Below, piece by piece: positions 1-7,581 of a stretch of 33,324 nt of DNA (position 1 is the stretch's first letter; each line of letters starts with the position of its first letter). This DNA is from Gammaproteobacteria bacterium (GTDB lineage Bacteria; Pseudomonadota; Gammaproteobacteria; Steroidobacterales; Rariloculaceae), in NCBI GenBank assembly GCA_030834065.1, contig JAURFX010000005.1, positions 1 to 33,324 on the forward strand, given 5' to 3'. The position numbers and the translations under genes were made by a program. The notes under the pieces were generated by a model, which made no database searches, was not told where the DNA came from, and saw only the letters and a program-made list of their open reading frames with translations.

Positions 1-1
1 A

Positions 2-772
2 ACGCTTTTTTCAGATATGAGCATCTCTACTATTGAAGAGCTTCCCCAGGGAAGAAAGTCGATTGATACGTCGGTTATCTCTGAGGATAAAAGAGCTAAC
101 TTGGTTGAAAGCTTAGAAAAAAATATTCTCGCAAATAATTCACAAATATATTGGGTGTCACCGATTATTAGTGAATCTGAAGCCATTGATGCGCTTGCTG
201 CTGAAGAGATATTTAATAATATAAAGACTTTATTGCCGAAACAAAAGATTGCGCTTATCCATGGAAAGCTTGCATCAGAAAAAAAGGACAAAATCATGGA
301 TCTGTTTATAAAGAATCAAATCAGTATTTTAGTAGCCACAACCTTAATTGAGGTAGGTGTTAATGTTCCAAATGCAAATTGCATGATTATTGAGGGAGTA
401 GAAAGAATGGGTCTAGCACAAATCCATCAGCTTAGGGGTCGAGTAGGAAGAGGAGATCAATCTTCCTATTGCATTTTGATATATAAAAAACCTATTTCAG
501 ATAAAGTAAAAAAACGTCTGGAAATCATTCGTTCTAACACAAGTGGATTTATCATTGCCGAAGAGGACTTTAAGTTAAGAGGGCCAGGAAATATATTTGG
601 AACGCAACAATCGGGGTCCATTGAATTTCAGGTAGCAGATATCAGCGAACATATACATCTCGCTCATCAAGCTAAAGACATTGCGAATCAATTAAAAATA
701 GATGCCCCTCGAGCCACTGATGAAGTTATTGATCGATGGTATTCAGCTGATTCCGAATACTTGCTTGCTTAA
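2..772 (+). CDS. recG: ATP-dependent DNA helicase RecG, C-terminal part (5' end outside window)
   Basis: This is the C-terminal third of RecG, the branched-DNA helicase that remodels stalled forks and Holliday junctions. The reading frame is open from base 2, so the gene begins upstream. The first visible ATG (17) is internal, because the frame before it reads TLFSD, and the following ISTIEELPQGR corresponds to the RecG segment between the two helicase lobes. Visible helicase lobe 2 motifs are LVATTLIEVGVNVPNA, then QIHQLRGRVGRGDQ (motif VI with the arginine finger), then the RecG-specific tail DFKLRGPGNIFGTQQSG. ubiA starts 5 bases after the stop, so the two are probably co-transcribed. The assignment is firm; only the N-terminal wedge domain is unseen. 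Confidence 0.95.
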   Translation, partial: TLFSDMSISTIEELPQGRKSIDTSVISEDKRANLVESLEKNILANNSQIYWVSPIISESEAIDALAAEEIFNNIKTLLPKQKIALIHGKLASEKKDKIMDLFIKNQISILVATTLIEVGVNVPNANCMIIEGVERMGLAQIHQLRGRVGRGDQSSYCILIYKKPISDKVKKRLEIIRSNTSGFIIAEEDFKLRGPGNIFGTQQSGSIEFQVADISEHIHLAHQAKDIANQLKIDAPRATDEVIDRWYSADSEYLLA

Positions 773-777
773 ACCTT

Positions 778-1614
778 ATGAATGACTACTTACAATTAAT
801 ACGTTTTGATAAGCCCATCGGTACCTTTTTGCTTTTATGGCCAGCTTACTGGGCACTGTGGCTAGCTTCGAATGGTGCAGTTCAAATGTACGAATTGTCC
901 TTATTTTTTTTAGGTACATTTATTATGCGTTCTGCGGGTTGCGTTATAAATGATTTTTTTGATAGAAAAATAGATATTCATATTGAAAGGACAAAGTTTA
1001 GACCTCTAGCCTCAGGAAGAATAGTGCCATCTCGAGCACTTATCTTTTTTCTTTTCTTGATGTTAATAGCAGCAATCATCGCAGCGATGCTTGGTATAGC
1101 GGTATTTAGATTTGCATTGATTGGTGCTTGCTTAACCATTATTTATCCTCTTTGCAAAAGATTTTTAAGAGCTCCTCAAGCTGTACTGGGGCTTGCTTTT
1201 GCTTGGGGTGTACCGATGGCTTACGTTTTCTATCATGGTTTCGTGCCTTTTGAGGGCTGGGTCCTTTATTTGGTCACCTTTTTTTGGATCGTAGCTTATG
1301 ACACCGCATATGCTCTTGTCGACATAGAGGATGATCTAAAGGTTGGAGTAAATTCAACGGCAATCCTGTTTGGCAAATATGCAAACATCACGATGATGGC
1401 ATTAATGGTGCTATTCTTGCTTGGGCTGAGTTACGTTGGATATCTAAATGAGTTAGAGCATATCTATTATGCTTTAATTGCAATAGCTTCAATTTTTTTA
1501 ATCTATCTTCAAAATCAGTTTGCACAGAAAAAAAGATCTGCTTACTTTAAGTCATTTAAAGCTCATGGGTACTATGGAGCATTTATACTTTTTTCAATTA
1601 TTTTAGCAATCTAA
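778..1614 (+). CDS. ubiA: 4-hydroxybenzoate polyprenyltransferase UbiA
   Basis: Integral membrane prenyltransferase that attaches the polyprenyl tail to 4-hydroxybenzoate in ubiquinone synthesis. The 278-aa protein is close to the E. coli length and is almost entirely hydrophobic helices. Both Asp-rich Mg-diphosphate motifs are seen: NDFFDRKIDIH (residues about 59-69) and DIEDDLKVG, the latter in the context YALVDIEDDLKVGVNSTAIL, which is characteristic of UbiA rather than CyoE or MenA. The ATG start is 5 bases after the recG stop and lacks a clear Shine-Dalgarno, suggesting translational coupling. The chorismate lyase gene ubiC, often adjacent in enterics, is not in the window. The gene ends 3 bases from the end of the convergent POT transporter gene. 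Confidence 0.95.
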   Translation: MNDYLQLIRFDKPIGTFLLLWPAYWALWLASNGAVQMYELSLFFLGTFIMRSAGCVINDFFDRKIDIHIERTKFRPLASGRIVPSRALIFFLFLMLIAAIIAAMLGIAVFRFALIGACLTIIYPLCKRFLRAPQAVLGLAFAWGVPMAYVFYHGFVPFEGWVLYLVTFFWIVAYDTAYALVDIEDDLKVGVNSTAILFGKYANITMMALMVLFLLGLSYVGYLNELEHIYYALIAIASIFLIYLQNQFAQKKRSAYFKSFKAHGYYGAFILFSIILAI

Positions 1615-1617
1615 AAT

Positions 1618-3081
1618 TTAGTCTTCCTCTGCAGGCTTAACAAAGAAAGACAGTACAACTAAGGCTACTGCGATAATAAAGTAATACTGAATCATAAAGC
1701 TAAAAACAGGCTCTATGGATTCTAATCCTTCATTTAAAGCATCCCCTCCTAAGAGGCCAGCCAATACACCACCGATGGCACTGGCAAGAAACCAAAGCCC
1801 AAACATCTGACCAATATATTTTTTTGGAGCATAGCGTGAGAATGCTGAGAGCCCTATAGGTGATAGTGCTAGCTCACCCCAGGTATGAAGCAGGTATGTA
1901 ATGACCAACCACTGCATTCCTACAGGGGCATTTTCCATAGCAAGACCAGTCGCATAAACCATCACAATAAAACTTATAGCCATAAAGAAAACCCCGATGG
2001 CAAATTTTAATGGTAATGAGGGATTGAGATTTCTGAGTGCTAAATTAGACCAAAGTCCTGCAAAAATGGGTGCAAAAATTACCACAAACATTGGATTAAA
2101 AAATTGAAGCCATCCAACAGGCATAGTAAAACCGTTTACATCTAAGCTCGTGTAGTCTCTTGCAAACATACTCAAGGAGCTCGCTGACTGGTCAAACCCT
2201 GACCAAAAAGCGACCGCGCCAATAAAAAGGAATAAAAGCAAAAATAGATTTTTTCTTTCTTTGTAATTGAGGCCGGCAAAGAAGAATAGGTAGAAAAAAT
2301 AAATTCCTGCAACAGCCGTTAAGAAATATGCAAAATTTTCGGCGAAGCTTCTTGGATCAACAGTAAAAATTCCAAGTAAACCAGCAATTATGACTAAAAA
2401 CATTGCAACCAGCGATACATTCATATACTTGGTTAATCGATTCCTTCTTTCGTCCTCCATATCATTGGGATTCAGACCTGCTTGACCGAGCAAATGGCGC
2501 GTTTTAATAAACTGTATAACTCCAAAAGTCATACCAATGCCTGCAGCACCAAAACCCCAATGCCAGCCAATCTTTTCGCCTAAATAGGAGCAAATGGCAA
2601 AACCAAGCATGGAGCCAATATTGATTGACATATAAAAAATGGTGTAACCCGAATCTCTTTTGTCATCTCTGCCCTCATAAAGCTGACCTACTATCGTAGA
2701 GATATTTCCTTTAAGAAGACCAGTTCCCAAAACCACTAAAATCAAGCCCAAGAAAAAAGTTTGGGTAAAAGGAAGAGCCAGAGTGTAATGCCCAAGCGTA
2801 ATGATGATTGCTCCAACAAGAACAGCTTTTTGATAACCAAGTATGTTGTCTGCGATCCATCCGCCAGGGACAACCATAAGATAAACTAAACCGACGTAGA
2901 TTCCATAAATAGAATTAGCATCAATGGCACTTAAACCAAGCCCAGGATTAATGCCCGTGACTGTACCGGTCATATACAGCACCAACAATGCGCGCATGCC
3001 ATAGTAGGACATTCGTTCCCACATCTCGGTTAAAAAGAGTGTTCTTAATCCAATAGGATGTCCAAAAAAGCTATTATTCAT
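1618..3081 (-). CDS. Proton-dependent oligopeptide transporter (POT/PTR2 family)
   Basis: Proton-coupled di/tripeptide importer of the major facilitator superfamily, inner membrane. The 487-aa protein has the hydrophobic profile of 12-14 helices. The family signature ExxERFxYYG appears as EMWERMSYYG (E19, E22, R23), which carries the proton-coupling and substrate residues in characterised POTs. Further typical stretches are FYMSINIGSMLG and the C-terminal HTWGELALSPIGLS. It follows tatC on the same strand with an 8-base overlap, so it is probably read from the tat transcript. Function beyond peptide uptake (for example nitrate in plant relatives) cannot be excluded but is unlikely in bacteria. 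Confidence 0.93.
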   Translation of the reverse strand: MNNSFFGHPIGLRTLFLTEMWERMSYYGMRALLVLYMTGTVTGINPGLGLSAIDANSIYGIYVGLVYLMVVPGGWIADNILGYQKAVLVGAIIITLGHYTLALPFTQTFFLGLILVVLGTGLLKGNISTIVGQLYEGRDDKRDSGYTIFYMSINIGSMLGFAICSYLGEKIGWHWGFGAAGIGMTFGVIQFIKTRHLLGQAGLNPNDMEDERRNRLTKYMNVSLVAMFLVIIAGLLGIFTVDPRSFAENFAYFLTAVAGIYFFYLFFFAGLNYKERKNLFLLLFLFIGAVAFWSGFDQSASSLSMFARDYTSLDVNGFTMPVGWLQFFNPMFVVIFAPIFAGLWSNLALRNLNPSLPLKFAIGVFFMAISFIVMVYATGLAMENAPVGMQWLVITYLLHTWGELALSPIGLSAFSRYAPKKYIGQMFGLWFLASAIGGVLAGLLGGDALNEGLESIEPVFSFMIQYYFIIAVALVVLSFFVKPAEED

Positions 3082-3847
3082 TGTTTGCTGCCTCTTCTTT
3101 TGATTTAGAGATAATACTAGATAATAGAATCCCTACTTCATAAAGTAAATATACGGGTATTGCGAGTAGGGTTTGCGAGATAGCATCTGGCGGCGTTAAA
3201 AACATACCGATTACAAATGCACCTAAAAATACATAAGGCCTTGCAGATTTTAATTTATCCACTTTAAGCAATCCTGTGCTGACTAACATGACTGTGGCAA
3301 TTGGAACTTCAAACGATATACCAAACGCAAAGAACAGTGTCAGGATAAAGTCCAGATAGGCGCCAATATCAGTCATCATGGTTACCCCTTGAGGTGATGC
3401 TGCTGCAAAAAAACCAAACATTAATGGAAACACAACGTAATAAGCAAAGGCGATACCAAGATAAAAAAGTAAGATACTTGAAACCAACATGGGCAGTGCA
3501 AATTTTTTTTCATTTTTATAAAGGCCTGGGGCGATAAATCCCCATACTTGGAAAATGACGACTGGCATCGCAATAAATAAGGCGACAAAGAACGTAGTCT
3601 TAAAGGGCGTTAAGAAAGGAGAGGCAACTTGCGTTGCAATCATTGTTGCATTTTCTGGAAGCTGACTCATTAAAGGATTGGCAACTAATGAAAATATTTC
3701 TTGTGCAAAGGGTACCAAGCACACAAAGATGACCAATGTTGTAATAAAAGCTTTCATGATTCGTGATCTCAGCTCAATAAGGTGTGAAAGCAGTGTTTGC
3801 TCCTCTTGTGGGGCTGGTTCTTCAGGAGCTATTGAGTTTTCTGACAT
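3074..3847 (-). CDS. tatC: Sec-independent protein translocase subunit TatC
   Basis: Polytopic receptor of the Tat system, which binds twin-arginine signal peptides and exports folded proteins. The 257-aa protein shows six hydrophobic helices. The conserved N-terminal amphipathic stretch LLSHLIELRSRIMKAF (about 19-34) and the helix-4 region SFEVPIATVMLVSTGLL match TatC. The N-terminal tail rich in Glu and Pro is short. It is the third gene of a tatA-tatB-tatC run, 12 bases after tatB, and its 3' end overlaps the peptide transporter gene by 8 bases. Confidence 0.97.
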   Translation of the reverse strand: MSENSIAPEEPAPQEEQTLLSHLIELRSRIMKAFITTLVIFVCLVPFAQEIFSLVANPLMSQLPENATMIATQVASPFLTPFKTTFFVALFIAMPVVIFQVWGFIAPGLYKNEKKFALPMLVSSILLFYLGIAFAYYVVFPLMFGFFAAASPQGVTMMTDIGAYLDFILTLFFAFGISFEVPIATVMLVSTGLLKVDKLKSARPYVFLGAFVIGMFLTPPDAISQTLLAIPVYLLYEVGILLSSIISKSKEEAANNE

Positions 3848-3859
3848 GCTGACAATGAA

Positions 3860-4174
3860 CTAGGGATTTTCCGAGGACGCATTTTCAGAGCCTTCCTGAG
3901 ATTTGTTTTGATTGTCGAGGGTTTGTTGTTTTTTTTGCGGTCCAGCTGGAGGAGTATAGGTTGCTGTTCTCGGTGGTGGTGTATAGATTGGGGGCTTTTC
4001 AACATGCGTACCTACTTCCCTCTCTAATTGGTATCTTAATTGCGTAGCTGTTCTTCTTGCTTTGCTTACCCATCTGCCAAGTTGAGATGCAATTTTAGGC
4101 ATTTTCTCAGGCCCCAAGAATAATAGACCCATGATGAGAATGAGCATCACCTCCCAAAAGCCAACATCAAACAT
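3860..4174 (-). CDS. tatB: Sec-independent protein translocase subunit TatB
   Basis: Single-span inner-membrane protein that pairs with TatC to form the twin-arginine signal receptor. The 104-aa protein starts [12 protein letters not shown], with Glu8 as in E. coli TatB. The hydrophobic span is followed by the hinge LGPEKMP and an amphipathic helix, then a Pro/Thr-rich and Gln/Asn-rich tail. It is shorter than E. coli TatB (171 aa), mainly in the C-terminal tail, which is dispensable for function in family members. Its ATG overlaps the tatA stop by one base (TAATG), so translation is coupled. Confidence 0.93.
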   Translation of the reverse strand: MFDVGFWEVMLILIMGLLFLGPEKMPKIASQLGRWVSKARRTATQLRYQLEREVGTHVEKPPIYTPPPRTATYTPPAGPQKKQQTLDNQNKSQEGSENASSENP

Positions 4175-4407
4175 TATTTGCTCGAGCTTTCTTTTTCTTT
4201 GTGCTCTTCAAATTTTGCATCTTGATTTGAAGATTCAATTTTTTTTTCTTCTTGGCCGTCTTTGTCGTCCATTGCCTTTCTGAAGCTTTTTAGAGCGCCC
4301 CCAAGATCGCCCCCTAAAGTTTTAAGCCTTTTAGTGCCAAAAATCAAAATTACGATGACCAAGATGATCAGTAACTGCCACATACTTATTCCTCCAAGTC
4401 CAGGCAT
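4174..4407 (-). CDS. tatA: Sec-independent protein translocase subunit TatA
   Basis: Pore-forming Tat subunit. The 77-aa protein has the N-terminal segment [19 protein letters not shown] with polar Gln11, then the hinge [20 protein letters not shown] and a highly charged Lys/Glu tail, all typical of TatA. The start at 4407 is supported by a good Shine-Dalgarno (AGGAGA, minus strand, 4 bases upstream). It is the first of tatABC and lies 65 bases downstream of dtd on the same strand. Confidence 0.95.
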   Translation of the reverse strand: MPGLGGISMWQLLIILVIVILIFGTKRLKTLGGDLGGALKSFRKAMDDKDGQEEKKIESSNQDAKFEEHKEKESSSK

Positions 4408-4472
4408 AATCTCTCCTAAATTATCTTATGAAATACATCATATACAGAAAAACTCTAATTTCTCAATTATAT

Positions 4473-4913
4473 TTAAACATCTAAACAATATGTCATAGGC
4501 CCATCATTACAAAGATTGATCTCCATATGCGAGCCAAAACTACCCTCTGCAACTTGATACCCCAAAAGTAGATTAAGCCTATCAATCAGAGTCTGATAAA
4601 AAAACTGAGCGCTTTGAGGGTCCATAGCGTTATCAAAGCTTGGCCTAAGCCCTTTTTTTAAATTTGCAGCAAGAGTAAATTGAGGAACGACCATAACCTG
4701 AATCTGGGCATCTATGATATTTAAGTTGGTCTTACCCTCGTTATCATGCATCAATCTCAAGGAGGTTAGTTTTTTTATGTACTCATCTATCACAGAATAA
4801 TCATCGTATTTGCTAAATCCTACAAGAATCAAAATGCCATCATTGACCTCAGAGATTACCGAGTCATTGACTGTGACTTTGGCAAACTTAACCTTTTGTA
4901 TAACTGAATTCAT
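4473..4913 (-). CDS. dtd: D-aminoacyl-tRNA deacylase Dtd
   Basis: Homodimeric cytosolic editing enzyme that hydrolyses D-amino acids (and Gly from tRNA-Ala) off tRNA. The 146-aa length is typical. Family motifs are present: QFTLAANLKKGLRPSF (the SQxxT and KGxRPSF region) and GSFGSHMEINLCNDGPMT, which includes the Gly-cisPro dipeptide that enforces chirality. Two small departures from the usual SQFTL and NxGPVT are Pro before Gln and Met for Val. It is upstream of tatA on the same strand and divergent from the TRAP binding protein gene 37 bases away. Confidence 0.93.
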   Translation of the reverse strand: MNSVIQKVKFAKVTVNDSVISEVNDGILILVGFSKYDDYSVIDEYIKKLTSLRLMHDNEGKTNLNIIDAQIQVMVVPQFTLAANLKKGLRPSFDNAMDPQSAQFFYQTLIDRLNLLLGYQVAEGSFGSHMEINLCNDGPMTYCLDV

Positions 4914-4950
4914 AATACTATTTTACTGGGCTTTGCTACTATAAAACATA

Positions 4951-6027
4951 ATGAACAGAAGAGACTTAATCAAACTAGGGACCATTGGATCCCTTAATGC
5001 TTGCTCTAAGCCAAATCACATAGGGGTAAATGCTCCAACCGATGAATATTTTAATTGGCGTATGGCAACCACATGGCCGCCAAATTTTCCTGGTCTAGGG
5101 GCCGGTGCTTTAAACCTCAAGCGTTACATTGAGGATGCAAGTCAGGGAAGAATAAGAATCGAGCTCTACGCTGCTAATGAGCTTGTCCCCCCCTTTGAGG
5201 TTTTTGATGCTGTCTCACAAGGGTCAATCGAAATGGGGCATTCCGGCGCTTATTATTGGCGAGGAAAAGCAGAGGCTGTTCAGTTCTTTTCATCTGTGCC
5301 CTTTGGCATGAATGCTCATGAGGTTAATGCATGGATTTATTATGGTGGTGGCTTAGAGCTTTGGACTGAGGTCTATGAGCCCTTTGGCGTCATTCCATTT
5401 CCGGCAGGAAATAGCGGTGTTCAGATGGGAGGTTGGTTTAACAAGCGAATAGATACCATCGAGGATTTAATTGGACTGAGAATGCGATTGCCAGGCATTG
5501 GTGGCGAGGTTTTACGAAGAGCCGGCGGCGTTCCTGTGACCTTGCCCGGGGCAGAGCTTTTTACTGCATTGAGCACAGGTGTACTCGATGCGACCGAATG
5601 GGTAGGGCCCTATAACGATATCGCATTTGGACTGCATCAGGCTGCAAGGTATTATTATTATCCTGGTTGGCATGAGCCGGGACCGATCATGGAATGCATT
5701 ATTAACCAGAGTGCTTATGAGGATCTTCCCTCTGATCTCCAGGCTATTGTCCGCGTTGCTTGTCAAGCAGCTAATTTAGATATGATCTCTGAATATAATG
5801 CAAGAAATGCAAGATCTCTAAGTCAGTTAATAAATAATGAGGATGTCGAGATATTGAGCTTTCCCAGAGACGTGCTCAACCAATTAGAAAAATTAACACA
5901 TGAGGTGATCGAGGAGCTTATTGCCAGAGATGCTCAATCGGCAAAGGTTTGGTCAAGTTATCAAGGCTTCATGAGCCAATCCAAGGGCTGGCTAAGAATA
6001 TCCGAAAAATCGTATCTAGCAATCTAA
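4951..6027 (+). CDS. TRAP transporter substrate-binding protein, TakP-like (DctP family)
   Basis: Periplasmic binding protein of a TRAP transporter, 358 aa. It resembles TakP of Rhodobacter sphaeroides, which binds pyruvate and other 2-oxo acids with a Na+ ion. Ligand-site counterparts are visible: GNSGVQMGGW (Gln158), MRLPG (Arg179) and EWVGPYND (Glu216-Trp217), so a monocarboxylic 2-oxo or hydroxy acid is the likely substrate. The N-terminus MNRRDLIKLGTIGSLNACS has a twin-arginine pair followed by a short hydrophobic stretch and a Leu-Asn-Ala-Cys lipobox (Cys18), so it may be a Tat-exported lipoprotein. The membrane genes dctQM are not adjacent; candidates lie at 11323-13219 on the other strand. 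Confidence 0.9.
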   Translation: MNRRDLIKLGTIGSLNACSKPNHIGVNAPTDEYFNWRMATTWPPNFPGLGAGALNLKRYIEDASQGRIRIELYAANELVPPFEVFDAVSQGSIEMGHSGAYYWRGKAEAVQFFSSVPFGMNAHEVNAWIYYGGGLELWTEVYEPFGVIPFPAGNSGVQMGGWFNKRIDTIEDLIGLRMRLPGIGGEVLRRAGGVPVTLPGAELFTALSTGVLDATEWVGPYNDIAFGLHQAARYYYYPGWHEPGPIMECIINQSAYEDLPSDLQAIVRVACQAANLDMISEYNARNARSLSQLINNEDVEILSFPRDVLNQLEKLTHEVIEELIARDAQSAKVWSSYQGFMSQSKGWLRISEKSYLAI

Positions 6028-6103
6028 TTGAGAGTAATTTATTTAAGCTTTCCCTTCCATTTTTTTTGATTAAAAGAATCACTCAAGAAAGGCTATTTTA
6101 AGG

Positions 6104-6132
6104 TTAATTTATGGCTTCCTTTCTGCTAGAAT
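6104..6132 (+). promoter_or_regulatory. Possible promoter of the cytochrome oxidase operon
   Basis: The 174-base gap before the oxidase operon (6028-6201) contains TAGAAT (6127-6132, five of six matches to the -10 consensus). A weak -35-like TTAATT (6104-6109) lies 17 bases upstream. The rest of the gap is A/T runs. This is a consensus match only, and the -35 is poor. Confidence 0.3.
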
Positions 6133-6166
6133 GACACCAAATTTTATAAGTTTTTTATCTAAATTT

Positions 6167-6182
6167 TAAGAAAACATTCTTA
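6167..6182. promoter_or_regulatory. Short inverted repeat upstream of coxB
   Basis: TAAGAA, AACA, TTCTTA forms a perfect 6-base inverted repeat with a 4-base spacer, downstream of the possible promoter and just before the coxB ribosome binding site (AGGAAA, 6191-6196). It could be an operator or a weak leader hairpin. In AT-rich DNA such a repeat can also occur by chance. Confidence 0.25.
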
Positions 6183-6201
6183 TCAAACATAGGAAACAAA
6201 T

Positions 6202-7566
6202 ATGGTCGTAGCATATGCCATTATTTTACTTGTCGTAGGAACAATAATTTTTCACTTTTGGAGCCCTTGGTATTTTACTGAGATTGCTGCAGATTGGGGC
6301 GCGATTGATACTACTGTCGATATAACTTTTCTAATTACAGGTCTTGTGTTTATAGCCGTAAACTTTTTTATGGCTTATTGCATTTATAAATATAGATATA
6401 GCCCTGATAAACGTGCTGACTACGAGCCCGAAAGCCATAAGCTAGAAACTTGGTTAACCATCTTTACGACTGTGGGTGTTGCTGCCCTTTTAATTCCTGG
6501 GCTCTTTGTTTGGGGTGATTTCGTCGAGCCACCTGAAGATGCTTCTGAAGTTGAGGTTGTTGGTCAGCAGTGGTACTGGACTTTTAGGCATCCTGGTGAA
6601 GACGCTGTATTTGGCAATGTTGATATTCGTCATATTGATGTTAATAATCCTTTTGGTATGGATCCGGAGGATCCTGCTGGTAGAGACGATGTATTGGTTG
6701 ATAGCAATGTTCTCCATATTCCGGTAGATCAGCCAGTAAAATTTTTACTTCGCTCAAAAGATGTGCTTCATGATTTTGCCATTCCGCAATTTAGGGTGAA
6801 GATGGACCTAGTGCCAGGCATGATTACCTACATGTGGGCAGACCCTATCAGAGAAGGTACTTACGAGATTTTATGTGAAGAATTATGTGGCGTTGCACAC
6901 TTTGCAATGCGAGGTCGAGTCGTAGTTGAAGACCAAGAGAGCTATGAGACATGGTTGGACGGTTATCCCACATTTCAAGAGGTCCTTGATCGACCTGAAC
7001 CAAACCTCATTGCTGGCCAAGGCGCATATGCGGTCTGCTCAGCCTGTCATGGCGCTGATGGACAAGGCTTGCAGGCACTTAATGCTCCAGATATTAATGG
7101 ACTCGATGCTTGGTATGTTGAAAGACAGGTGAGGTACTTTAAGGAAGGTGTGAGAGGCGCGCATGAGGATGACGTTTACGGAAGAACTATGGCGCCTATG
7201 ATGGCAATGCTCGCCAATGATCAGGCGATCCGCGATGTTGCTGCTTACGTAGCAAGCTTGCCTGCTGTGTATAGTGAGTCGACGGTAACAGGCGATACAG
7301 CCAGGGGTGCAGAGATTTATACCACTTGCTCGGCTTGTCATGGCGATGATGGTCAAGGCATATGGTCACAAGGCGCTCCAAGTCTTGTTGATACCTCAGA
7401 CTGGTATCTGGTGACTCAATTACATAATTATCAAAATAGAGTGCGTGGCTACCATGAGGCAGATATGTTTGGCGAACAAATGCAACTGATGTCAGATATC
7501 CTTAGAGACGAAGAAGACTTCAATGATGTAGTTGCGTACATAAATACTTTAAAAGAAGCGAATTAG
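6202..7566 (+). CDS. coxB: Cytochrome c oxidase subunit II with fused di-haem cytochrome c domain (CoxM/CoxB type)
   Basis: Electron-entry subunit of a haem-copper oxidase, 454 aa. Three N-terminal hydrophobic segments (about 3-20, 47-66, 90-110) precede a periplasmic cupredoxin domain. This contains the aromatic patch VGQQWYWTF and a complete CuA site: His190, then CEELCGVAHFAM with Cys225, Glu227, Cys229, His233 and Met236. A C-terminal extension carries two tandem class I cytochrome c domains, each with CSACH (Cys279-His283 and Cys376-His380) and later Met candidates. Ordinary aa3 subunit II lacks these and ordinary caa3 has one, so this is a di-haem form. A good SD (AGGAAA) precedes the ATG. 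coxA follows 15 bases later. Confidence 0.95.
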   Translation: MVVAYAIILLVVGTIIFHFWSPWYFTEIAADWGAIDTTVDITFLITGLVFIAVNFFMAYCIYKYRYSPDKRADYEPESHKLETWLTIFTTVGVAALLIPGLFVWGDFVEPPEDASEVEVVGQQWYWTFRHPGEDAVFGNVDIRHIDVNNPFGMDPEDPAGRDDVLVDSNVLHIPVDQPVKFLLRSKDVLHDFAIPQFRVKMDLVPGMITYMWADPIREGTYEILCEELCGVAHFAMRGRVVVEDQESYETWLDGYPTFQEVLDRPEPNLIAGQGAYAVCSACHGADGQGLQALNAPDINGLDAWYVERQVRYFKEGVRGAHEDDVYGRTMAPMMAMLANDQAIRDVAAYVASLPAVYSESTVTGDTARGAEIYTTCSACHGDDGQGIWSQGAPSLVDTSDWYLVTQLHNYQNRVRGYHEADMFGEQMQLMSDILRDEEDFNDVVAYINTLKEAN

Positions 7567-7581
7567 AAATCGGAGTTAAAT

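Noticed and set aside
4940-4945. TATAAA as -10 box for the TRAP binding protein gene
   Set aside because: It is only 6 bases from the start codon and has no -35 at a suitable distance. A leaderless transcript is possible but not supported.
7039-7356. 105-codon antisense frame in the cytochrome c tail of subunit II
   Set aside because: The plus-strand frame carries two haem motifs and is certain. The antisense product has no family features.
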